NCBI RefSeq assembly: GCF_014839805.1
Contig: NC_051117.1
Coordinates: 3,596,001-3,660,000, forward strand
Direction of reading: 5' to 3'
Length of the DNA stretch: 64,000 bases
From: Manduca sexta
Lineage: Eukaryota > Arthropoda > Insecta > Lepidoptera > Sphingidae
A program made the translations under genes and the position numbers. The notes beneath the pieces are model-generated. The model saw nothing but the letters and a program-made list of their open reading frames with translations. It made no database searches and was not told the origin of the DNA. The first letter of the stretch is position 1, and the number at the start of each line of letters is the position of its first letter. Positions 22,573-34,731 of this stretch are shown in pieces.

Positions 22573-24209
22573 TTGACTCAATATTGTCAACATAGGATTA
22601 AGTACTACTTATTCTGGTAAAATTAACATTTCCCAAGCCAGCTCTTAAAAACATAAACACACACAACTCTTGATGTGGACATTTCTGTACACATCAAGTC
22701 TACATTTTGCTAGAAAAAAACACTTATGAAGTAATTCTAGCCTGAGGCTTTATAATACACGGTCCAACCAAAGGTATTACGCAGGTCGACGCTCTGTATA
22801 TACAAAAAATTAAATTACCGTATAATAGGCACGTGACACATCGATATAACGATAAATAGAGGTGACAGAGTCGGGAGCTTTATCGATGCTTGTCGATCGA
22901 ATTTCGAGATTCGAATTGTCGGCCTTATTTCGACATGCATACATGTATTGTGACATGTTATGGGAGGTAGCTGGTTCTGTTTGGAATGTATGTTAGAGAA
23001 ATAATTCTTGTTGTAGAAACTAAATATATTTATTATGTGTAAAAATGTGTTCAAATAAATAAGAATTACATGAAATTATTCCCTATTTTCATTACTCAAG
23101 CAACCTTTTCCGTTTGACTTCACATACTGGCCGTTGTGGTAAATATTTAGTTCGATTTCTTTTTTTGAATTTAAATTAAGAAACAACAATATTTCATAGT
23201 GTTTTGACTTAAGTTTTTTAATTTACTTTTTTTGTTCTCTCTTTAGCAAGGCGGTTTGTAATTCACTTACGTGTATAAAAACTTTCTTTTTTTTTAAAAA
23301 GTGACTTGCCAACCAGTACGCTAGTTTATTGATTCCTCACATCGTTCTAGAAGTGTCTCCTTGACCACCTCGTAAAGGCACATAAAGGGCGACATTATCC
23401 TCAGGCGTGCTTCGAGTACGGCCGCCATAAATGTGAAACTTACCGTTTTTGGCGCAGCCTTGTGTGGAACAATATCCAATAATAACAATAAAGGTGCATA
23501 TTACATGCGAGCGTAATATTAATATGAAGATGTGTTTGTAGTTAAAGTATTATTTAATGATTTTAGATACAATTTTGTTTTTTTTTTAAATACGTGCTAA
23601 TTTCTGGCCTGATGTATTGCCACTGTGTATTTATATTTATTTATTGTTTACAATATTATCTTATAAAATAAGGAAACATGAATTTATGTTGAAAGAGCTG
23701 CATTGATCTGCGTTTATTAGCTAGCTTAAGATTAACTACTTAATGATTTTGAAATGTAAATACAAAAATGTTTTCCTAATATCTCTAAAGAACAAAAAAA
23801 ACAAATATCGGTTTCAGATAGACATATGAAATAATTTATTATTTTAAAACGAATCAAAATTAACCTACTAACTTATCCTCAACTATGTCTTCACAGAGGC
23901 ACGTTCCTAACGTATCCTTGCGTATAAAGAATAATATTTTCAATACCCATCTAAAAATGGTGGTCATCTAACACCATTTACGTTGGATCAGTTTATTCAA
24001 TTTTTATCGGTATTAAAGTTGTATCTTTATGATGAGACGCGTAGAATTTAAATTGTAATATCAATAATTCTGAATTGTAGAGTATAGAGTAAGAATTCTG
24101 AATTATACATTGTAAGTATTATTTTAATGTCTAACATTCGCGGAAAATTAAGAAATTATTGCATGATCGAATAAACGATACTCCCATTTGTCATTTTTTA
24201 TATAAAACT

Positions 24210-24490
24210 ATTAGTTGACCCGACAGACGTTGTCCTGTCTTAACTATGTACACACGCGCGCATTCTGTCGATCGCTGACAGTTATTTCAAATCACTGACG
24301 GTTATGTAAAATTTATATTGTCGTTAAGTTCTCTTAAATTTTCTAATTCCGCGCAGTTTTTTTTAATTTTTTCTTTCATAAGAACCTTCTCTTACCAATA
24401 ACAAACACAACAAATATAGTGAAATAGCTCCAGCCGTTCACGCGTGATGGCGTGACCGAAGGAAATAGGGATTCATTTTTATATAGATAG
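24210..24490 (+). mobile_element. Dispersed retroelement 3' fragment, family R (RTE-like?)
   Basis: It starts TTAGTTGACCCGACAGACGT then TGTCCTGTCTTAACTATG. Near the end it has CCAGCCGTTCACGCGTGATG, GCGTGACCGAAGGAAATAGG and GATTCATTTTTATATAGATA. A constant 3' end leading into a short AT repeat suggests a non-LTR element or its SINE partner. Confidence 0.6.
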
Positions 24491-24959
24491 AAACCATTAA
24501 AGTAATTACACAATAATCAGGTCAATTCATTGGTACGTGAACGATTACAAAAGATAGCGACACTGCCCGCCCCATTAGGACAAAGCGTTATGAAACATCT
24601 TTTGTTTCTTTTATATCTTTACAAAATGTTTTTATTATTACATTCGTTACACAATTCTAAAACTTAGGAATGACTTAATTGAGTTTGAGTGACCTTTGCC
24701 ACCGGATAATACTAGTGGCTTTACGCGGGTTTGCTTTAAGGAACTTGGGGATTAGTTTTATTGTATATTTACATACAAAGAATAATAATAATAAATCAGT
24801 TTATCGTCTTATTACACAAATGATAACATACATATTCTTATACTATAATAAAGACAAAAGGAAGCGGCTTAGTACTGACTGGGACAGTAGTTCCGAGAAG
24901 AAACTACAATTAAAATATACTAAAAAACAGTGAAAGGAAAGTTAATATTGTATTAGCGT

Positions 24960-25125
24960 GTTTGAGTCCCGCATGGTATCACGTTGTTTTTCTTGTTTAC
25001 AAGATCGGCAGAGGTCATGTTTCGTCAGTTGTGATAGGCTACCTTCTGCAGACATTATATTGAGTAATTAAACTAACCCGGGAATCGAACCAGAGGCCTC
25101 GGCAATTGTAAAGCGGTATTTGGGT
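24960..25125 (-). mobile_element. Degenerate family A SINE
   Basis: Recognisable islands are CGGCAGAGGTCATG, GTGATAGGCTACC, ATTATATTGAGTAATTAAAC and GGGAATCGAACCAGAGGCCT, in the right order and spacing for an old antisense copy. Confidence 0.45.
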
Positions 25126-25702
25126 AATAAATTGCTAGTGTATACAGACAAACTCAAATACATTTTATCGTCACGTTCAATTGTCTTACCAAACATTGAA
25201 TCTGATTGAACAATGGGCGCCATTGTGGCCAATTTTAACAAGGTCTTATGGATTTGATATTGAATTAATAACTAAATTCCAGCTGCATGCTCAGATCGCC
25301 ATGTACTCCAAAAATACATCTCAAAGAAACAAAACAAATAACTTGACACGACCTTAAAATTACTGCAAGCAATGGCCGTTAATTTGCGCACAAAACAATA
25401 TTCATGCACACCTACATGACGGATTTAATAAAATACATAATTATAATCGAATAGAGGTAAACAAAAAATCGCCTCGGGCCGTTAAATAATTTATAACAGA
25501 AACTTGGCGATTCGAAATTACTTTAATGTATGAAAAATAAGATAAGACGTTGCACCCACGCGTTGTTCTCGGACTAATTTAATTATTATGTCGATAAATA
25601 GGCTGTTGAGTCGATTATGTAACGATAAAATGTTGGTTTAGTCGATTATGAAACGACATGATTAGCATAAGGTGCGGAACAACTGCTTTACTAGTACACA
25701 CT

Positions 25703-25924
25703 CATGGCTTTTATCCCCGAAGGTAGGCAGAGGTGCAACTGATGCACATACTTTCCGCTGTGTGTATCCCTATGATGTGATATAGCCTATCGCCATATCG
25801 GGCACTGATTCTAGACTCCAGGATAATACTAAGTAGATATCCAATATTACTTTGCCTGACCAGGGATCGAACCTGAGACTTCAACACTGCTTTGGTACCG
25901 TAATACAATTATGCTACTGAGGTA
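25703..25924 (-). mobile_element. tRNA-headed SINE, family A
   Basis: The antisense copy contains CCGAAGGTAGGCAGAGGTGC, CTATGATGTGATATAGCC, CCATATCGGGCACTGATTC, GGGATCGAACCTGAGACTTC and TATGCTACTGAGGTAG at the head end. Confidence 0.75.
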
Positions 25925-26090
25925 GTCGTTTTATTAGTATTTTTGAAATTTACTTTTATGTCCGTGATTGAATAAGCAAAAAGTTTTTATATCAATATTA
26001 ATACTGCAGTGTGTTTTTGTTTTATTTTTCTGTATCGTTTATATTTTCCGCTTCTTTAGACGTTTATGCAAAGTTGTTTCTTTTCTTAAA

Positions 26091-26620
26091 TCTATACTAT
26101 TATATAAAGCTGAAGAGTTTGTTTGTTTGTTTGTTTATTTGAACGCGCTAATCTCAGGAACTACCGGTCCAAACTGAAAAATTCTTTTTAAGTTGGATAG
26201 CCCTTTATTCGTGGAGTGCTATAGGCTATATATCATCACGCTATACCCAATAGGAGCGGGGCAGTAATGGCTAATCTCAGGAACTACCGGTCCAAACCGA
26301 AAAATTCTTTTTGCGTTGGATAGCCCTTTGTTCGTGGAGTGCTATAGGCTATATATCATCACGCTATACCCAATAGGAGCGGGGCAGTAATGGCTAATCT
26401 CAGGAACTACCGGTCCAAACTGAAAAATTCTTTTTACGTTGGATAGCCCTTTGTTTGTGGAGTGCTCAAAGTTATATATCATCACGCTATGACCAATAGG
26501 AGCGGAGCAGTAATGAAAAATGTTGCAAAAACGGGGAAAATTATGAGTTTTGAGAGCTTCCGTTGCCTGCGCTGCGTAAACGGTTAAAGTTATGCAACAA
26601 TAATGTATGACGGGAATGTT
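26091..26620 (+). mobile_element. Helitron-like 5' region carrying an internal tandem array
   Basis: The 5' end is TCTATACTATTATATAAAGC, then TGAAGAGTTT and a (GTTT)n run, the same opening as the fragment at 62774. The 123-bp tandem array follows. No clear 3' end was seen before the next element starts at about 26640, so the right boundary is a guess. Confidence 0.55.
26147..26515 (+). repeat. 123-bp tandem repeat, three copies
   Basis: Units start at 26147, 26270 and 26393 with GCTAATCTCAGGAACTACCG and end with GAGCGGGGCAGTAATG (GAGCGGAGCAGTAATG in the third). The period is exactly 123 bp with only a few substitutions between copies, mostly in the third, so the expansion looks recent. Confidence 0.95.
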
Positions 26621-26639
26621 TCACTTAAAAAGTTCTAAA

Positions 26640-26851
26640 AAATATATTATAAAACAAAAGTCCCCCGCTGCATCTGTCTGCCTGAACGTATTAAACTCAA
26701 AAACTACCCAACGTATTAAGATGAAATTTGGTATGGAGACAGTTTGAGACCCTGGGAAGAACATAGGCTCCCGGGAAACTACTACTTTTATAACGGAAAA
26801 CTTTAGCCTGAAAAACTTTATAACGCGGGCGGAGCTGCGGGCAAAAGCTAG
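26640..26851 (+). mobile_element. Helitron-like non-autonomous element
   Basis: It contains TCTGTCTGCCTGAACG, ACTCAAAAACTACCCAACG, GATGAAATTTGGTATGGAGA, ACGCGGGCGGAGCTGCGGGC and AAAAGCTAG/T at the 3' end. GC-rich inverted words precede the CTAG terminus, as in Helitrons. Confidence 0.6.
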
Positions 26852-29800
26852 TCTATTATAAAAAGAAAAAATCGACATAGATACTAGTTTAAAAACATAT
26901 GAACTTTTGTTTATAATACTGGTTTGCAAAGAGCATTTTTTGTAAAAATAATCGATACTGGCAGCATAATTGTACACCGTTGCCAATGTAAAAAATATTA
27001 AAAGGTATAAAAATGTCAAAGTTAAAAATGGAACGAATTTGAAATGATCGAGCACCGTCGCCGCCATACGTTTCGGAAGTCGAAACTACTTTAAAGATTT
27101 ACAGTCCAGCGAGAGTATCTGACATTGTTACAATTATATTATGTGTTAAAATCGATTTACCTGTATTAATGTATTTAGTGCAAGTATGTTAATCCATTTA
27201 TATAAAAAGTAAAGTATGCTGGTTATTTCATGATACTTTATGTAAAATCGCGTAATTCAGACTATTAAAAGTTTAACTTCGTACAATTTTAATCATCCTG
27301 ACATATAAAACAGTACAACATTGTGTACGGTAATAAAATATTCACGTAATGCGTTTATAGTAGAGTTTATTTCTTTCTTATTGACACTTTCATAAAGAAT
27401 GTTTGGATTGTCCAATGCGTGTATTCGGCCAGTTATCATTATAGGCCGTAAAGTGACCAATAAAAACGATTAGCGCTGCATTTGAATATTCAAATATCGA
27501 ACCGCTTCTAAATTGTGAATGAAATTTGTTAGAAGCGACGTTGCGATACAAATTCAATAGAATCGGCGTTTAATTTTATTGTAACTATTGAGATGATTAA
27601 TTTTATTGATTTGATTTTTGTTCTTGTATTTTCCAATTTAAGCTGGTAATTTTATTTGACTAATCTACGTAATTTAAATACTTGAATAAAAAGTAAAATA
27701 GTAAGGAGGTAAAAAAGAAAAAGAAAAACAAAATTCGTGTTTTCCGTGCTACGCCCTACGTGCGTAGCGTGTCGCGCCGTTCGTAGCTCTACGCGCCAGA
27801 AGCGGAACTGAGCGCGCTTTCTCGGCTATTACACGATTGCTTTATCTCGTTAATTTTTTTTATGAATTTCTTAACATGTTTTTATATTTCATTATTATGT
27901 TGTAATTTGATTAGTTTTCGTTTGAATTAGTAATGATGACATAATTATATTTTAAGCGAATGGTATTTGAATTTAGAACATTGAATTTTAATTTCTTTTA
28001 TTATTTGTAAGAATAAATAGCCGGTAAATATTACTAATGTAGGACAAACTAAATTCGCGGAAATCCGTGTTATAGAAGTAATAAATATATTTTTATAATA
28101 ATTATTCACGAAATACAATTATGCGTGTAAATAGTCGCTACATTAATCATCGGCCCGAGATTGATGTAAAAATTACGGAATTTAAAAACCAGTAATTGTA
28201 CTGTTCAACAAATAGAACAAAAAACAATTTGCTCAAAGTATGCGAGAGGATGTAAACTGGGTAAACACTGTAGTTTGAAGTTTTTTTTTTATAAAAAAAA
28301 TGCAATTACCGTGTTACGGTATTTTGAATAGGTTTATTTAATGTTTAATTTAAGGAATTTATGCGACCGAATATCTACGGTCTAATTTTCGGAGCGACAT
28401 AGTGAAATAACGACCAAGCTTCTCAAATAAAGATAAAAAAAGAGCGATCACCAAAATGCAACGCTATGTAATATTTTAAGATTTATAGTTCAATATAGTA
28501 CCTATACTGTTTATGAGCGTGATCTATAAGACGAGTGATATGCGCGTCTCGTCATTTAGTTCTATAAAAAACATAAATGTATTTCTATATACCAGATAAT
28601 GTTCGTGGACAGATACTACCTACTTAAATAAATTTGACATGTAACATTTTAAATTAATAACACATAATTACAAACTGCTCCAAATATTTTAGCTCTACGG
28701 TAAACTCTGTCCATTACCATCCGACTGGAAGTAAAAAAAAAACCTAAAAAGTCAATGTTCTAAATTCAAAACGGCGTTCGAATTATGATTTAAAACGTGT
28801 TCCGGAGAAACTGGCCGAACGTAAAAACGTATATCTAGCGGCGACCGAGCGTCATTATACATACGAGTAATGAGTGGTACACACTTCAACATTGCGGACA
28901 TTATCTATTTTCAATAGATAATTTGTATTTATTTATTTGTTTTATTCTATTTTTATTATTACATATTTGCAGTGACATATAATTTGATGGTAACTTTTAA
29001 GTAATTAACCGTATAATATTTTTTTAATGCAATTATACAATATTTTTAAAAAATCATGACTATAGTTAAACGGTAATCTCTTCTTTCGCTACAATAAAAT
29101 CGTCAAACGTTGTTAATCCAGTATACATAATTCTATATATGGAAATTATAATTAATCACAATAAACTCTTTATAATTATAATTCTCTATGCTAATTAATC
29201 AAGCAAACCTAAGCCATTATCATTTATAACTTAAAGCGTAAAAAGCAGTTTCTGCGTAGGTTTGATGGAAACGACTTTTTGAACTTCTGCGAAATAATTA
29301 ATTAAAGTCAACACATAATAAATTTTAATAGCCATTATTTATGGACGCAATAAAATATTAATAACACGTTTGAGTATTGTTCACCAATCTGTATTGTGCG
29401 TGAACGGGGGGCTCGAAATAGCTCGGCGAAAGGATTTTTATACAATTGTTATAGATATAAAATATTACTATAAAGGCAATAAAACGGGTATAAATTATTA
29501 ACATTATATTATTATTTTTATCGGACAAGAAAGAATAACAAGTAATTTGGCTGTTCTATTTTTATACTGATGCTCCAACTAATGTCCGCTACACTCGCGT
29601 GTACGTCGAAGATAGTGTACTTTATAATAATATAATGTTTCAAATATTTCAAGGCTAACCGTTCTCAGCTGTCAATCATAATAAGCTATTTGTCTCTGTC
29701 TTACCCGTCATAACGTAGATTTATCTGTTTCTCTCGCACCCGTGAGCCCGATCGACCGCCGCGAGTTCTTTATTTGAAAATTTGATTTTAAATGTGGAAT

Positions 29801-32757
29801 GAATAAGCATTATCTTAAGGAACGCTCTTTTATTTGAATCTTTAATTTCTTTTTTAATCCATCGACTACCGTAGGTAGGTACTGGCTTTGTTGCGTTTTT
29901 ATTCATTTTCGAGCAGGATTTTTGTTTTTATTCATTTACAGCCAGGATTTGTGTTCTTTAAGATTTACTGGGAGATGTAAATGTGTTCTTTGAGTTGTGG
30001 AACATGTGTTGTCGGCTTTTTTAATTTTGCGTCGGCGCTTTGCATGAGATATATTTTATTGCGTCCACGTTATTATTATTTATATTATTGTGATTCCCGA
30101 AATAATTACGCCATTATGTATAATTTTGTGCAAATAAATACGCCATATCGGCCTTGAAAATATGTATTCAATAACGTAATAGGTATCTTTGTCTAAATGA
30201 TCTCATTTCTGACATTCTTGTTTTGCGAAATGTATATAGTTTATATTTTAGTATGCGTTATTAAAAATGTTTACGAAACAAGATCTGGCGATGATCATTG
30301 GGAAGGAATTCCTGAAGGAATTTGTCCGGTTTGTTATTGTAAGACAATACGTAGATGTGCTTGGTCGACGTCTGGCCGGCCCACGTGTTTTTTGTACTAA
30401 CTTCTTGTTTTTTTATCAGTTGCATTTGTTTGCAAAAAAAAATCTATTGTTAATTTCAGATATTAAAAATATAATATGTAATCGAACTCTATTTGGTGCT
30501 TTCAATGAAGTCCTGTATTATAACGAAAAAAAATCAACTAAAACAGCCTTAATTTTTTATATAAAAAAAAAACTATAATTAGTTTGAACAACAGCTAAAA
30601 CCATAAAAAAACAAAGGAAATACCCAAAAGTATAATTCTACATAAAATAATCTTTCTTAAGCAGCTATATAATAGATTTAAATACAGGGACCACCCTGTA
30701 ACTGCGACCTACCGCGACAGCGATAAGAGTCTGTGGTACGCACAAATCTGCGAACACTGTTAGTAACATAACACCACCTCTGTAAACATGGTTAAACGTA
30801 TCAAGTGTGTCTGCCCTTAACGTCATTCCCAGAAGTTTCATATCATAACATAAACTGATGGCAGTTTATCATTACTCAAAACTCTGTCGAGCCAAAACGA
30901 ACTTTAACTCCGAGAAATAGGACTGTAACGAAAGTTAATGACGCGTAATGATAACGTTGCACCAATAAAGATTTGAATTTAAAGATGTTTGAAATTGGAA
31001 CGGGTGCGTTGACAAACTACATTAATGCTGTCTGTGAGATTTATTCGCTAACGAATAAGGTTCGAAATGTGATATTCGAACCCTACGGTGCGTTGCGGAA
31101 CGCAGGTGTCCTATTGGGTTGTTTAATTTTTAATTACGTTGAAAGCTTAGACTGAGTTATGCAGCCAGTATCAATACCTTGTATTTACAATATGTATTTT
31201 TTATTATAAACCTACGTACTAAGAACATAGGTCAGGTTGTAGCAGATTGATTTACATACCAATAGAGACTATTTTATTTCTTTAATTAATTTATGATCGT
31301 TGTCGATGATCGACGTTATATTTAAAAAAATGGAACTTGTTAAAACTTTGTTACCATGCGGGCTTATATAGCCAATAATATTGAGCAAATATTTCAATAC
31401 AAATAATATTAAATTTATAAGTTAATATTGATTGATGGATTTGATTCGTCGCACAAATATCACATCGCAATTATGTAAGTGATGAGCAATAACGATCTGA
31501 ATCACTTTATTAGTGGAATCTTTGTCATCGCACTACTGGTTGCATCAACAACACATTTTGTATGTAGAATATGCCCTGTGACGTCACACGGCCGCCATAC
31601 ACCACATATTTGTTAAAGACATTGAAGAAAATTACTTTGGCGACTAATTTAAAGTCCAAGTAACACAGTATGGAATGTGAAAAGGCCGCAGACATGTTTT
31701 TAATATTAAAACGTTGGTTTTCCATCGTTAATCGATCGCCATTTTCCTGTCAGCGAAGGACAGTGTGACAGACATGTTGAAATGCGTTTGACTGTTGCAA
31801 ACTGTGCATAGAATTATAATGGAATTTATTATAACAATAATAGTTGAAGGGAATTATGTATTCGTTTCATTGCGCGCGATGTAAATTGTGAAGCACCCAC
31901 TTACCTAAATATAAAAGTAAAAGGTTTGAATACAATGCCAGTTTGTCGCGACAATTATTGCGTTGCCGTTTATTGAGTGCCAGTATCAAATTCTAGCTGC
32001 GTTCACGAAATAATAGTAAAAATTGAGTTTTTAAATTTGGAATACATGATCATTATTTATGTACTATTAAATATTTACAGAGTATTCTAAATTTAAAAAC
32101 ACAATCATACATTTCTTATTTTGATTCATGTACAATATTAATTAGGGCTTTTGTTATATTAAACTGATGTACTATCTATACACAAAGATACAAGTCCTGA
32201 TGTCAGAAACTAAAGAATAACTTACATAGTTATTCTTAAAATGTCGTATCTACACATATTGTACTATATGATTTCGTAATAAAAATAAAATCTCTTTCTA
32301 GGCACATCGAATCGCGTCATTGTTTACATTCAACAAATGTCGCATGGTCCAGGTCACTCGAGAAGTTTCAGCAAATAAACATATCAATTGGATTTTTGTT
32401 TATAACTTATAATAAACAACGTTTCGTTGCGTTCAGTTTGTTAAGTATTGTGATGAATAATGAAATTATTAAATAAATATTGTTGATATACACCTACATG
32501 GTGTTGCGGGGATTACTCATTTTTATTTTTAATTTTAAGTCAAGGCACTATTTGTTTCTTCCTTTATAATAATAATAATAGTCGTGCATCTGTCAAGTTT
32601 ATAAATATTAATTATTATAAGAAAAAATAATTGCCAATTAATTGTATTATATATAATTTATTTATCATATTAGTATCTCAAAATCTCGTACAGAAAAATC
32701 TGTCGTAGCAGATCGTTTCGACGGGTTAAGAGATGCAAAGTCTTTCGTTCATCACCC
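26852..32757. other. No gene seen; intergenic or leader-intron sequence
   Basis: Long AT-rich stretch with poly-T runs. Besides the CpG block at 27748 it holds dispersed-motif copies at 27966, 28758, 32030 and 32085. No ORF shows a known domain. 29700-29765 has a denser cluster of CG words of unknown meaning. Confidence 0.4.
27748..27830. repeat. CpG-rich block with inverted GCTACGC words
   Basis: GCTACGC (27748-27754) and GCGTAGC (27762-27768) form a 7-bp stem. Two further CGTAG/CTACG words follow to 27795. The block stands out from very AT-rich flanks. It may be a fragment of a dispersed repeat. Confidence 0.5.
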
Positions 32758-33034
32758 ATAATAATAAATAATAATATCAGTCCTGTATATTGTCCCACTA
32801 CTGGGCACGGGCCTTCTGTGCTACTGTGAGAGATTAGGCCCTAGTATACCACGCTGAATTAATGCTGGCAGACTTCACATTCTTAATTTTTTTTTCATCA
32901 TTAAAGCAAGTGGTAATTCACAAAGAATACTCATATAACTTTAGAAAATTCCGAGGTGAGTGCTTTGGGTTTTGAACCTGTGAACATTCGTCCCGACAGT
33001 CCGTTCCACTCCAAACTAGACTATCACTGCTTTT
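32758..33034 (-). mobile_element. SINE family B, near full length
   Basis: The antisense copy opens with AATAATAATATCAGTCCTGT, then TGTCCCACTACTGGGCACGG, GAGAGATTAGGCCCTAGT, GGGTTTTGAACCTGTG (reverse B box) and AACTAGACTATCACTGC at the head. Confidence 0.75.
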
Positions 33035-33661
33035 ATCACCTCTAAAATAACTAAATTGTACTTGATTATAAGCTTATAAGCCTTGTTTGTCATTACGGAG
33101 TTCCGGAATAAGTCTCTATAAAGATAAAAACTACGAATTTCATACTATGATCTGTTTAGTATCATCTTCCAAACTCTTCAAGTTGTTCGACGGTTTGAAG
33201 TACACTTAATCTAGCCTTTCGAACCATAAGCTTACCAGCTTTAAATATTTACACTTAAGTTACTTAAAACTAAGCGTCAAGTCAAACCTCATTTCGTTTT
33301 CACGTTGAAATATTTTATTTGTATATTTTCAATGTTGGTAGAACGTAGATTCGATATTCAAAATATACATTTAATTTGTATCAGTTTAATTTAATTCCAA
33401 ATTTGAAATTTCTTTTTTAAATTTGACGTCTATGACAACGATCGAAAAGTTTACTTGTCCGTTAATCTATCAGGCACGATAGCTGTCATGCAAGCAGCTT
33501 ACGACTCAGTTTCACCACACACGAAGGTATCTAATCTACTTACTGCGACTAGGAGATGGCGACGGGTTCGCTCGCACTCGGCCCGCTTTGATGTTTACAA
33601 GCTTACGTTCAATTAAACTGATCGTTTTCTAGACACGTGTAATCGATTGATTCTTACCTTT

Positions 33662-33850
33662 GTGATTGTTTAATACTCGTGTAGTAAGAAACTGTGAGTT
33701 CAAATAAGTAATCAGTGCGTCTTTTATTTATATTGAAACAATATAAATGTCAATAAATTGTGATTGTGTTTAATACTCGTGTAGTAAGAATTTGTGAGTT
33801 CAAATAAGTAATCAGTGCGTTTTTTATTTAATATAAGTGTCACTAAATAC
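33662..33850. repeat. Tandem duplication, about 99-bp unit
   Basis: Both copies contain TTTAATACTCGTGTAGTAAG, GTGAGTTCAAATAAGTAATC and AGTGCGT, starting near 33662 and 33761. Small indels at the 3' end of each unit separate them. Confidence 0.9.
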
Positions 33851-34721
33851 TATTATAGCAGTGACAAAAAGTTCAGCATTACATCACCAAACAAACATAC
33901 TATTAACATTAACGACTAAACTAGTTAATTACATAAACAAAATACGTACATAACTTTCTATATTATATGCATATGATAGCGAATAATAAAAGTTTGAGCA
34001 ATACAGCCGGCGGACTGGTTTCTATTGACTGCGATATTTAGCCGACGTTAGCATTGTTTGGTCCCGGATCGTATAACTGTGTTCACTAATGACTAATACT
34101 GATGCTAATGTGTGATAGTAATGCTGAGATGTGTCTGACATTGGCCAGTTTGGGTATTTACATTGTATGCACTTAAGTTTGGGGTCGGATTTAACGGTTT
34201 ATGATTCAGCTATTAATAAAGGGAGGTGTTTTAGTGAGATTACGGGCCAGCATATTACTTATAAGTTTTAATAAATTAAGTTGCAACACGCTTCATCTAA
34301 TCGTTATGATCGAATTAAAATCGAAATTGAAATCAATTATTCAATTCAAATATCGATCATATCTTGTCTACGCTCTATTCAAAAACTAAATGCGCATATT
34401 TTTTGTAGAATTCAAATTTCGAACAAATCTAGTCTAGTCAGCAATCTAAATTCAAAATTCGAATTAATTTTTATACTGATTCAAATATCGAACGCTTGAT
34501 AGCAGACGGGACTTTTAATGCAACAAAGCCCGTTCCAAATTCGAACTGACAAATACCCATCATGGTGTCGCACAGAACAACAGATGAAGAAATTGTAAGC
34601 GAGTTTTAAGATTACAATTTCGAGTGGCTAGATAATTCACTGTTTAGCATACAAAGGGGAATTACGGTCGCGCGGTGCGTCCGTGTGTCACTAAGTTTGT
34701 GTACGGGCGCGGCTTGTAGCT

Positions 34722-34731
34722 GTCACGTGAC
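34722..34731. promoter_or_regulatory. Palindromic E-box (bHLH-Zip type)
   Basis: GTCACGTGAC is a 10-bp palindrome matching USF/MITF-type E-boxes, in a locally GC-rich stretch (34665-34745). A chance match is quite possible. Confidence 0.25.

Noticed and set aside
23330..23480. Possible LINE fragment
   Set aside because: A few phrases (CACCTCGTAAAGGCAC, CTCAGGCGTGCTTCGAGTAC) felt familiar, but no second copy exists in the window to support a repeat call.
26621..27067. 148-residue ORF on -
   Set aside because: Half of it is the antisense of the Helitron-like element at 26640-26851, and no domain was recognised.
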